From Comamonadaceae bacterium 2FH (GTDB lineage: Bacteria > Pseudomonadota > Gammaproteobacteria > Burkholderiales > Burkholderiaceae_C), in NCBI GenBank assembly GCA_005503335.1, contig SCMQ01000002.1, forward strand, positions 179,061 to 243,060: a stretch of DNA of 64,000 bases, given 5' to 3'. Within the stretch, counting starts at the first letter, position 1, and the number at the start of each line of letters is the position of its first letter. The notes below the pieces were generated by a model that was not told where the DNA came from, searched no databases, and saw only the letters and a program-made list of their open reading frames with translations. Made by a program: the position numbers and the translations under genes. Of this stretch, positions 8,254-15,419 are shown piece by piece.

Positions 8254-8678
8254 TGTACGTCCTCGACACCAACGTGGTGTCTGAGCTGCGAAAGGTGCGG
8301 CTTGGCAAGGCCGACCCGAATGTCGCGGCATGGTCTGAAAGCGTCGATGCCGCCGACCTCTTTGTGTCGGCCATCACCATCATGGAACTGGAACTTGGCG
8401 TCCTGCTGACCGAACGGAAGGACGCCAGCCAGGGGGCCATGCTGCGCTCTTGGCTGGACCAGCATGTATTGCCGGAATTTTCCGGGCGAACCCTGCCTGT
8501 CGATACAGCCGTGGCGCAACGCTGCGCCCGGCTGCATGTCCCCGACAAGCGCGGCGAGCGTGACGCGCTCATTGCCGCGACAGCCCTCGTGCACGGCATG
8601 ACGGTTGTAACCCGCAACGTGGCTGACTTCCAGCCTGCCCGTGTGGCCATCGTCAACCCTTGGGAAGGATCGCCATGA
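8250..8678 (+). CDS. PIN-domain toxin (VapC/FitB-like ribonuclease)
   Basis: A 142-residue PIN-domain protein. The N-terminal MYVLDTNVVSEL carries the first catalytic Asp, an acidic site follows in TIMELELG, and DALIAATAL and TRNVADF supply the remaining acidic residues near the C-terminus; the set expected for a metal-dependent RNase is complete. It is coupled to the Phd-type antitoxin by a 4-bp ATGA overlap; a second ATG at 8253 is equally possible. The RNA target cannot be predicted. The gene ends about 30 bp before the second copy of the wbaP 3' tail. Confidence 0.9.
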   Translation: MMYVLDTNVVSELRKVRLGKADPNVAAWSESVDAADLFVSAITIMELELGVLLTERKDASQGAMLRSWLDQHVLPEFSGRTLPVDTAVAQRCARLHVPDKRGERDALIAATALVHGMTVVTRNVADFQPARVAIVNPWEGSP

Positions 8679-8706
8679 AGGAGCACCCACAGCACCCTGA
8701 CGACTG

Positions 8707-8860
8707 ATGTGCGCGCAACCGGTCGCTCTGGGTGGACTGGGTGATCCTGCTCAAGACGGTGCGCGTGGTGCTGACGGCGCGGGGAGCGATGCAAGGCTCC
8801 CCATTCTTGGGTCTTTGATTCCCAATTGCACGGGATCTGACCCCAATCACACGGAACCAA
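8707..8860. repeat. Repeat B: ~85-bp copy of the wbaP 3' end followed by the 65-bp shared sequence
   Basis: From about 8708 to 8791 the sequence matches the last ~80 bp of wbaP (5457-5538) with a few substitutions; read in frame it gives SLWVDWVILLKTVRVV, the C-terminus of the transferase, preceded by an Arg where wbaP has Trp. It then continues into the same 65-bp element as repeat A. The differences show it is a diverged allele, not a recent copy. It lies in a 368-bp gene-free interval (8679-9046) that otherwise holds only operator-like palindromes. Confidence 0.85.
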
Positions 8861-8867
8861 GTCTTGA

Positions 8868-8914
8868 GCTTGTCTTCATGTCGCCAAAGATTGCGCGACA
8901 CGAATGATGTCGCG
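8868..8914. promoter_or_regulatory. Shared upstream element 1 with GCGCGACA palindrome
   Basis: GCGCGACA (8893-8900), spacer CGAATGA, TGTCGCG (8908-8914) form an inverted repeat. The surrounding ~45 bp, from AGCTTGTC through the palindrome, recur at 11679-11733 in the same orientation, at the far side of the second and third Fic genes. Confidence 0.65.
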
Positions 8915-8954
8915 ATTGTTGGCGGTGGCGGTGCAGGGCATGACAATTTTCGAG

Positions 8955-9011
8955 AAAGCGCGACACATTGCACGACATAATTGTGTCGCGCTTTGTCGCT
9001 CTTGCGCGACA
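8955..9011. promoter_or_regulatory. Perfect 12-bp inverted repeat upstream of the second Fic gene
   Basis: AAAGCGCGACAC (8955-8966) and GTGTCGCGCTTT (8983-8994) are perfect inverted copies around a 16-bp spacer; a further GCGCGACA lies at 9004-9011, 35 bp before the gene. With the site at 8893-8914 this gives five GCGACA half-sites. Autoregulation by the Fic protein's winged helix is inferred. Confidence 0.6.
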
Positions 9012-9046
9012 TGGTGTGGCAGTAGCCCAGATCGGAGAAAAAAACC

Positions 9047-10459
9047 ATGGCGCGCCCAACCCCCATAGAAGATCTCAACCTCATCGAATCCGTCGTCGCC
9101 GGATATCCGGGCGGTATTGGCATTTCGGCGCTGGAGGCAGAACTGGCGCAGCGTCTCGGCGGCAAACCCAACCGCCGGACCCTGCAGCGGCGCCTGCAAA
9201 AGCTGATCGGTGACCAACGGCTCACCGCTGAGGGCGAGAGCGTTGCCCTGGTCTACAAACTGGCCGATGGGGCGGCGGCGCAAGTCGCCGGCGTGGCCGG
9301 GATGGCCGGCACCGCGGCCGCAGAGGCGGAGCTCTATGTTCCCCTTTCGCCGGAAGGCGCTGCGATCCGGGACAGGATCCGCCGGCCCTTGATGCACCGC
9401 AGGCCGGTCGGCTACCAGCGTGAATTCCTGGAGGGGTATCAACCCGGCGAGACGTTCTACCTGCCGGAGCAACTGCGCATTCAACTCCACGAGATGGGCC
9501 GCACACCCGCGGGCGAGCGCCCTGCAGGTACCTACGCCCGTGAAATCCTGAATCGCCTGCTGGTCGACTTGTCGTGGGCATCCTCCCGATTGGAGGGCAA
9601 CACCTACAGCCGGCTCGACACGCAGAACCTGATCGAGTTCGGGCAGGTCGCCAAGGGCAAGGATGCCATCGAAACGCAGATGATCCTGAACCACAAGGCG
9701 GCGATCGAAATGCTGGTCGAAGACATCGACGAGGTGGGCTTCGATGCGTTCACCTTCAAGAATCTGCACGCGGTCTTGTCGCAGGATTTGATGCGTGATC
9801 CGGATGCATGTGGCCGCCTGCGCCGGCGACCCGTGGACATCTCGGGGACCGTTTTCCATCCGCTGGTGATGCCGCAGGTGCTGGAGGGCTGCTTCCTGTC
9901 GCTTCTGCAGAAGGCGAGCGCCATTGCCGACCCTTTCGAGCAAGCATTCTTCCTGATGGTGCAGCTGCCTTACCTGCAGCCGTTCGAGGACGTCAACAAG
10001 CGGGTCTCGCGCATCGGCGCCAATATTCCACTGATCAAGCACAACCTGTGTCCCTTGTCCTTCATCGACGTGCCCGAACGAGCCTACGTGGAAGGGACTT
10101 TGGGGGTCTATGAGCTCAACCAGATCGAGCTGCTGCGCGACGTGTTCGTGTGGGCCTATGAGCGCTCCTGCCAGCGCTACCTGGCGATCACCCAGACCAT
10201 GGTCGAACCCGATCCACTCAAGATCCGCTACCGGGAGGCCCTCATTCAGGCCGTGCAAGCCGTCGTCAAGGGCTTGCGCCGGCCAACGCCGGATGTGGTC
10301 ACCGCGCTTTCCCGGGAATACGCGGCCGCAGCTGATCAGGCGGCCTTTGCGGACCTGCTGGCGGCGGCCCTCAAGCAACTGCACGAGGGCAGCGTCGCGC
10401 GCTATCGACTGCGCCGTTCCGAGTTCCTGGCGTGGGTGCAGGTTCGCGACGGGCATTGA
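9047..10459 (+). CDS. Fic-domain protein with N-terminal winged helix (catalytic His and Gly both changed)
   Basis: A 470-residue paralogue of the first Fic protein with the same layout: winged-helix N-terminus (NRRTLQRRLQKLIGDQRL), linker, Fic domain and a helical C-terminus. The Fic loop reads QPFEDVNKR: Gln311 replaces the catalytic His and Val replaces the first Gly of the GN pair, so classical AMP transfer looks unlikely. The inhibitory-type motif SSRLEGN is kept. The ATG at 9047 is preceded by CGGAG about 10 bp upstream. It is followed after 1 bp by a 15-bp fragment of the wbaP tail and then by the convergent third Fic gene. Its strong conservation of fold but loss of the histidine argues for a non-enzymatic or altered role. 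Confidence 0.82.
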   Translation: MARPTPIEDLNLIESVVAGYPGGIGISALEAELAQRLGGKPNRRTLQRRLQKLIGDQRLTAEGESVALVYKLADGAAAQVAGVAGMAGTAAAEAELYVPLSPEGAAIRDRIRRPLMHRRPVGYQREFLEGYQPGETFYLPEQLRIQLHEMGRTPAGERPAGTYAREILNRLLVDLSWASSRLEGNTYSRLDTQNLIEFGQVAKGKDAIETQMILNHKAAIEMLVEDIDEVGFDAFTFKNLHAVLSQDLMRDPDACGRLRRRPVDISGTVFHPLVMPQVLEGCFLSLLQKASAIADPFEQAFFLMVQLPYLQPFEDVNKRVSRIGANIPLIKHNLCPLSFIDVPERAYVEGTLGVYELNQIELLRDVFVWAYERSCQRYLAITQTMVEPDPLKIRYREALIQAVQAVVKGLRRPTPDVVTALSREYAAAADQAAFADLLAAALKQLHEGSVARYRLRRSEFLAWVQVRDGH

Positions 10460-10460
10460 C

Positions 10461-10475
10461 AACCGGTCGCTCTGA
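10461..10475. repeat. 15-bp fragment of the diverged wbaP tail between two Fic genes
   Basis: CAACCGGTCGCTCTG is identical to 8717-8731 in repeat B (the native gene has CAATTGG at this point). It fills the gap between the stops of the two convergent Fic genes. The match is short, but its exact placement at a cassette border makes chance unlikely. Confidence 0.6.
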
Positions 10476-11597
10476 TCATTCCGTTGGTTTCAATTCATAG
10501 CTGGTGCTGCGCCCGCCAGCGTCCGACTTCACCAGAACACCCCGGTCCAGCAGATCGGTGATGTCGCGCAGCGCCGTATCTGCCGAACATTTGGTCATCG
10601 CCGCCCATTTGCTGCTGGTCAGTTTGCCTTCGAAGCCATCGAGCAGTTTGTTGAGCAGCTTGATCTGTCGCTCGTTCATGGGTGTTCCTGCCCAGCGCCG
10701 CCAGAAACTGGCCTTGGTCAGCACCGCCGCCAGGGTTTCCTCGGCCCCATGAATGGCGCGCAGCATGCAGCCCAGGAACCATTCCAACCAATCGGTCACG
10801 TCCAGCGTTCCCTTTTGGGTGCGCTCGAGCATGTCGTAATAGTCCTTGCGTTCGCGCTGGATCTGAGCTGACAGGCTGTAGAAGCGCTGCGCCGAACGCT
10901 CGGCACGGGCCAGGGCCATATCACCCACCGCTCGTGCCATGCGACCATTGCCATCCTCGAAAGGGTGGACGGTCACGAACCACAGGTGTGCCAGACCGGC
11001 CTTGAGCACCGGATCGGCCACTTGGGCGACGTTGAACCACAACAGGAAGTCCGCCATCTCGGCTGGCAGCAAGTGCGCCGGTGGGGCCTCGTAATGCACC
11101 GTCTGCCGGCCCAGCGGCCCTGAGACCACTTGCATCGGCCCCTGTGCATCATCACGCCAGGCGCCTACGCGGATCTTGGTCAACCCGCTGTAGCCGGTCG
11201 GGAACATGGCCGCATGCCAGCCAAACAGTCGTTCGGCGGTCAAATGGCTCTGGTGATTTTGTGTGGCGTCCAACACCATGTCGACCACGCCCTCAACGCT
11301 CCGATCGGCCGGTGCCAGTGCGCCGATGTCCACCCCCAGGCGGCGTGCGATCGACGACCGCACCGAGTCAGGGTTGAGTTTCTCGCCCTCGATCTCGCTG
11401 CTCTTGAGCACATCTTGGGTGAGCACCTGTAGCGTCGCCTGGTCGCGCAGTCCGACACCTAGGTCGTGCATGCGACCGAGCAGACGGCCCTGCGACTGGT
11501 GCACCTGCGCGAGCAAGGGAGAAAGGCGCGCCAAGTCGTACCGCCAGTGCGGCCAGTCGTCTTGCCGCCAGATGTAGGGCTTATCTCCGCTATTCAT
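10476..11597 (-). CDS. Fic-family protein with DUF4172 and C-terminal winged helix (canonical motif)
   Basis: A 373-residue protein with an N-terminal DUF4172-like region (YIWRQDDWPHWRYD), an inhibitory-helix motif SSEIEGE at about 66-72, and a Fic loop HPFEDGNGR with the catalytic His at residue 211. All residues needed for nucleotide transfer to a hydroxyl side chain of a target are present, unlike the two Fic paralogues to its left. The C-terminal ~65 residues (MNERQIKLLNKLLDGFEG onward) look like a winged helix. It is transcribed toward the second Fic gene. The target protein is unknown, and it may be self-inhibited through the SSEIEGE helix. Confidence 0.88.
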   Translation of the reverse strand: MNSGDKPYIWRQDDWPHWRYDLARLSPLLAQVHQSQGRLLGRMHDLGVGLRDQATLQVLTQDVLKSSEIEGEKLNPDSVRSSIARRLGVDIGALAPADRSVEGVVDMVLDATQNHQSHLTAERLFGWHAAMFPTGYSGLTKIRVGAWRDDAQGPMQVVSGPLGRQTVHYEAPPAHLLPAEMADFLLWFNVAQVADPVLKAGLAHLWFVTVHPFEDGNGRMARAVGDMALARAERSAQRFYSLSAQIQRERKDYYDMLERTQKGTLDVTDWLEWFLGCMLRAIHGAEETLAAVLTKASFWRRWAGTPMNERQIKLLNKLLDGFEGKLTSSKWAAMTKCSADTALRDITDLLDRGVLVKSDAGGRSTSYELKPTE

Positions 11598-11678
11598 GCG
11601 GTGATTGTGGCCGGGATGCGCCGCATGATCAAGACAATCTCCGCGTTTATTGCGGATATAAGGTATGCATTCGCCGCA

Positions 11679-11734
11679 AGCTTGTCATTCCTGCTGTCGC
11701 CAAAGAAGATTGCGCGACACGAATGATGTCGCGC
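11679..11734. promoter_or_regulatory. Shared upstream element 2 with GCGCGACA palindrome
   Basis: GCGCGACA (11712-11719), 7-bp spacer, TGTCGCGC (11727-11734). The block 11695-11733 matches 8879-8914 apart from a 3-bp insertion. It lies upstream of the third Fic gene (minus strand) and could be its operator, or the copy left by a recombination that brought in the two Fic genes. Confidence 0.6.
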
Positions 11735-11755
11735 TAATGCATTTCGCGACGTTAA

Positions 11756-11814
11756 GTGGCGCAATTCAATAAACAGCGCCACAACTGCGCCAACGATTGA
11801 ACGAACCGCGCCAC
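11756..11814. promoter_or_regulatory. GTGGCGC/GCGCCAC inverted repeat cluster
   Basis: GTGGCGC (11756-11762) and GCGCCAC (11776-11782) are exact inverted copies with a 13-bp spacer; a third GCGCCAC lies at 11808-11814 and a near copy at 11786. It is part of the 460-bp gene-free interval 11598-12057 between the third Fic gene and argB. Confidence 0.5.
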
Positions 11815-11817
11815 GTT

Positions 11818-11887
11818 GATCGAGCGGAGCGGTCGATCCTCAGATCCGTGATCTGGCCGGTTTTGGGGCGTTTTCAGCTGACGCCCC
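11818..11887. other. Three consecutive palindromes in the fic-argB gap
   Basis: GATCGA/TCGATC (11818-11823 and 11833-11838), CAGATC/GATCTG (11841-11846 and 11850-11855) and GGGGCGT/ACGCCCC (11865-11871 and 11881-11887) follow one another. No run of T follows the last stem, so it does not look like a terminator. From 11888 to 12057 nothing further was recognised; an argB promoter is presumably there. Confidence 0.5.
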
Positions 11888-12057
11888 ACATGCCGCTGGA
11901 TGGCGAGGTGTCGCCCCTTGCGATCCGGCGCCCTTGGCAGGCCGCCGCGCAACCCTGATGGCAGGCGGATGCTCAGGCCGGCGCGTATTCGGAATTTCGG
12001 GCGGCATGGGGCTTGCGGCACAATTTATGGCTTGACCACCTCTTCCCCCGCACCACC

Positions 12058-12948
12058 ATGAGCGACACCCTCTCCATCGCCCCGCGCGACAAGGCCGAGA
12101 TCCTGGCCCAGGCGCTGCCCTACATCCGCAAGTACCACGGCAAGACCATGGTCATCAAGTACGGCGGCAACGCCATGACCGACCCCGAGCTGCAGGCCGA
12201 TTTCGCCGAGGACGTGGTGCTGCTCAAGCTGGTGGGCATCAACCCGGTGGTGGTGCACGGCGGCGGCCCGCAGATCGAGACCGCGCTGAACCGCCTGGGC
12301 AAGAAGGGCCAGTTCGTGCAGGGCATGCGCGTGACCGACGCCGAGACCATGGAGGTGGTCGAGTGGGTGCTGGCCGGCGAGGTGCAGCAGGACATCGTAG
12401 GCCTGATCAACCAGGCCGGCGGCAAGGCCGTGGGCCTGACGGGGCGCGACGGCGGCCTGATCCGCGCGCGCAAGCTGCGCATGGTCGACCCCGCCGACCC
12501 GAGCAAGGAGCACGACGTGGGCCAGGTCGGCGACATCGTGGGCATAGACCCCAGCGTGGTCAAGGCGCTGCAGGACGATCAGTTCATCCCCGTGGTCAGC
12601 CCGATCGGCTTCGGCGAGCACAACGAGAGCTACAACATCAACGCCGACGTGGTGGCCGCCAAGCTGGCCACCGTGCTGCAGGCCGAGAAGCTGCTGATGC
12701 TGACCAACATCCCGGGCGTGCTGGACAAGCAGGGCCAGCTGCTGACCGAGCTGACCATGAGGCGCATCGACGAGCTGATCGCCGACGGCACCATCAGCGG
12801 CGGCATGCTGCCCAAGATCGCCGGTGCGCTGGACGCGGCCAAGAGCGGCGTCAACGCGGTCCACATCATCGACGGTCGCGTGCCGCACGCCATGCTGCTG
12901 GAGATCCTGAGCGACCAGGCCTACGGCACCATGATCCGCAGCCACTGA
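12058..12948 (+). CDS. argB: Acetylglutamate kinase
   Basis: A 296-residue N-acetyl-L-glutamate kinase, the second step of arginine biosynthesis (ATP-dependent phosphorylation of N-acetylglutamate). [10 protein letters not shown] near residue 30 is the family's phosphate-binding start, [10 protein letters not shown] and LTGRDGGL follow, and GGMLPKI is near the C-terminus. An in-frame ATG at 12013 would add 15 residues not typical of the family, so the ATG at 12058 was chosen. It is the first clearly core gene after the toxin island. The downstream partner slmA, four genes on, is also a common neighbour of argB in Burkholderiales. Confidence 0.96.
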   Translation: MSDTLSIAPRDKAEILAQALPYIRKYHGKTMVIKYGGNAMTDPELQADFAEDVVLLKLVGINPVVVHGGGPQIETALNRLGKKGQFVQGMRVTDAETMEVVEWVLAGEVQQDIVGLINQAGGKAVGLTGRDGGLIRARKLRMVDPADPSKEHDVGQVGDIVGIDPSVVKALQDDQFIPVVSPIGFGEHNESYNINADVVAAKLATVLQAEKLLMLTNIPGVLDKQGQLLTELTMRRIDELIADGTISGGMLPKIAGALDAAKSGVNAVHIIDGRVPHAMLLEILSDQAYGTMIRSH

Positions 12949-12987
12949 ACGACGCGCTCTCCTCGGAGGGGTGAGGGCGAACCGGTC

Positions 12988-14367
12988 CTAGATCTGCTCG
13001 GCCAGCTCGCGCAGCTTGCGCGCATTGGCTTTGGCGATGTCGCGAAAACCCTCGCTGATGCGCGCGTCTTGCGCGGCACGGTCCCAGAACAGCAGCGCGG
13101 CCTGCTGCGCCAGCGTCCATGCGGCGCGTTGCGGCGGCAGCGGCAGGGGGGGCTCGAACGGCCGGGGCGGCACTTCGCCGCCCGGCAACGGCGCATACAG
13201 CATGGGCAGCATGTCGTAGGTGGGCGCCAGGGTCAGGGTGCCGCGCGGCCTGAAGCTCAGGTTGTCCAGGTGCATGTCGGTGTTCGCGATGAGCCGGCCG
13301 AACCACCAGAGGTGCTGGATGCGCTGCGCGTCATCCGGCCCCAGCAGGCCGAGCCGGACCAGGTGCCCAGCGAGCCGGGTCCAGTCCCTGGAGCCGTCGC
13401 CCAGCAGTGCCGCGTTGATCGCTTCCAGGGTGTTCAGCCGGCTCCTGCCGAACAGGCCGTGGCGGTCGAAACGCTCCAGTTCCAGAAAGGTCCTCCCGCC
13501 ATGCTGCAGCACCCGGCTGCGGGCAGCGGCGATGTCCGGCATGGTTGCGGCGCTCTCCAGCGCCAGGTGCTCGCAGACCAGCAGATCCGCCCAGCGCTGG
13601 ACTGCGGCCGAGCCATCGGCGCCGGAGAACTTCACCAGCACATGAGGCGTCTGGCACCCGGGCAGCTCGCGCAGGGTCGTGAACTTGGGGAACTCACCTG
13701 CCGCGCTCGAGCCCGGGACGCCTGCGGCAATCGCTTCCTCGGCCAGCCGTGCGTAGGCGGGGCCGACGGACGCACCCTCCAGCGCTCGCGGCGGGGCGGT
13801 CTTGGCTTGTAGCCAGCGCTCGTACGCGGGGTCGCCCAGGATCAGGTTGCCGCTGACGTCCGGGCCGCTGCGGCTGAGCACGTAGAGGATGTCGTCGTCG
13901 GACCAGGCCTGCGGATCCGCGGACACGCCCAGTTGCCGGTGTTCCGCGCGTGCCAGCTGGCGTCCCATGTAGCCCTGCGGGCGCATGTCGTAGAGCGGGT
14001 ACGGCAGGCCGCCCCACCATCCGTCGCGCGATTCCTCGGGCACGGGCCAGCCGGCATCGGCCAGGTTGGTCCAGGTGCCTGCGGGATGGATGGTCGCCAC
14101 CGTGGCCGCCAGCTCGGCGCGGCCCGCTTCGTCGACCTCGTAGAGCGGCAGTTCGGACGGGTCTCCGCGCAGCGGTCGCCGCAGCGCATACCTGGTGCGG
14201 CGCGCCTTGCCGGTCACGACGACCCTGCCCTGCAGCTCCTGCAACAGGCGGTGCAGCGTGGGAACGCTGACACCCACGCTGCGCGCCAGGTCCGTGGCGC
14301 TGACTGCCGCCTGCCTGGCGAGGACCGGCACGAGCTGGTCGCGCGCGGCTTGATTTCTGTTGCGCAT
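12988..14367 (-). CDS. yjjJ: HipA-family kinase, YjjJ-type
   Basis: A 459-residue HipA-like protein of the YjjJ branch. An N-terminal helix-turn-helix (ATDLARSVGVSVPTLHRLL) is fused to the kinase. The kinase core shows LVKFSG, ELERFDRHGLFG, the catalytic/Mg region ANTDMHLDNLSF, and TYDMLP. Canonical HipA proteins phosphorylate glutamyl-tRNA synthetase, but the target of YjjJ proteins is not settled. No HipB gene is adjacent; the fused DNA-binding domain may replace it. The ATG at 14367 was preferred to one at 14493 because it directly precedes the HTH. Just upstream, GAGAAGATT is repeated (14388-14396 and 14434-14442), a possible operator. Confidence 0.85.
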   Translation of the reverse strand: MRNRNQAARDQLVPVLARQAAVSATDLARSVGVSVPTLHRLLQELQGRVVVTGKARRTRYALRRPLRGDPSELPLYEVDEAGRAELAATVATIHPAGTWTNLADAGWPVPEESRDGWWGGLPYPLYDMRPQGYMGRQLARAEHRQLGVSADPQAWSDDDILYVLSRSGPDVSGNLILGDPAYERWLQAKTAPPRALEGASVGPAYARLAEEAIAAGVPGSSAAGEFPKFTTLRELPGCQTPHVLVKFSGADGSAAVQRWADLLVCEHLALESAATMPDIAAARSRVLQHGGRTFLELERFDRHGLFGRSRLNTLEAINAALLGDGSRDWTRLAGHLVRLGLLGPDDAQRIQHLWWFGRLIANTDMHLDNLSFRPRGTLTLAPTYDMLPMLYAPLPGGEVPPRPFEPPLPLPPQRAAWTLAQQAALLFWDRAAQDARISEGFRDIAKANARKLRELAEQI

Positions 14368-14569
14368 TCTTTTATGAAATGATTCTTGAGAAGATTCTAG
14401 GCCTTGTTTTCCTCTGGAGACAGGGGTCATTTCGAGAAGATTAAAGAGCCGAAAATCGGCTGACGCGCCGGGCCGGAGCCTGGTACGGTGCATTACACTC
14501 GGCCCGGCATCCTGCGTTGGCGCCCCGTTCCGCGGGTGTGACGCTGTTCAAGCTGGAGGTTGGGAAGGA

Positions 14570-15259
<690 letters not shown>

Positions 15260-15276
15260 GAGTTTTTCGATTTCAC

Positions 15277-15378
15277 TCCCTCTCCCCAAAGGGGTACCGT
15301 CATTGCGAGGAGGCGCAGCCGACGCGGCAATCCATGGATCGCCACGGCCTTCGGCCTCGCGATGACGGCGGGGTGAGG
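15277..15378. repeat. Composite palindromic repeat between response regulator and kinase
   Basis: CCCTCTCCCCAAAGGGG opens the element; CGTCATTGCGAGG (15298-15310) and CCTCGCGATGACG (15355-15367) then form a long imperfect inverted repeat enclosing a second one (GGCAATCCATGGATCGCC). This resembles dispersed REP/MITE-like repeats of proteobacteria. It sits inside the two-component operon. Confidence 0.75.
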
Positions 15379-15419
15379 GACGGCATGCCGTCGCTTCGAA
15401 GAGCTCTCAACCTCTGAGC

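Noticed and set aside
11865..11887. GGGGCGT/ACGCCCC stem as a terminator for the third Fic gene or before argB
   Set aside because: It lies upstream of the minus-strand Fic gene and has no following T-run on either strand.
11752..12021. 89-codon minus-strand ORF between the third Fic gene and argB
   Set aside because: Arg/Pro-rich, no domain, runs through palindromes; no ribosome binding site seen.
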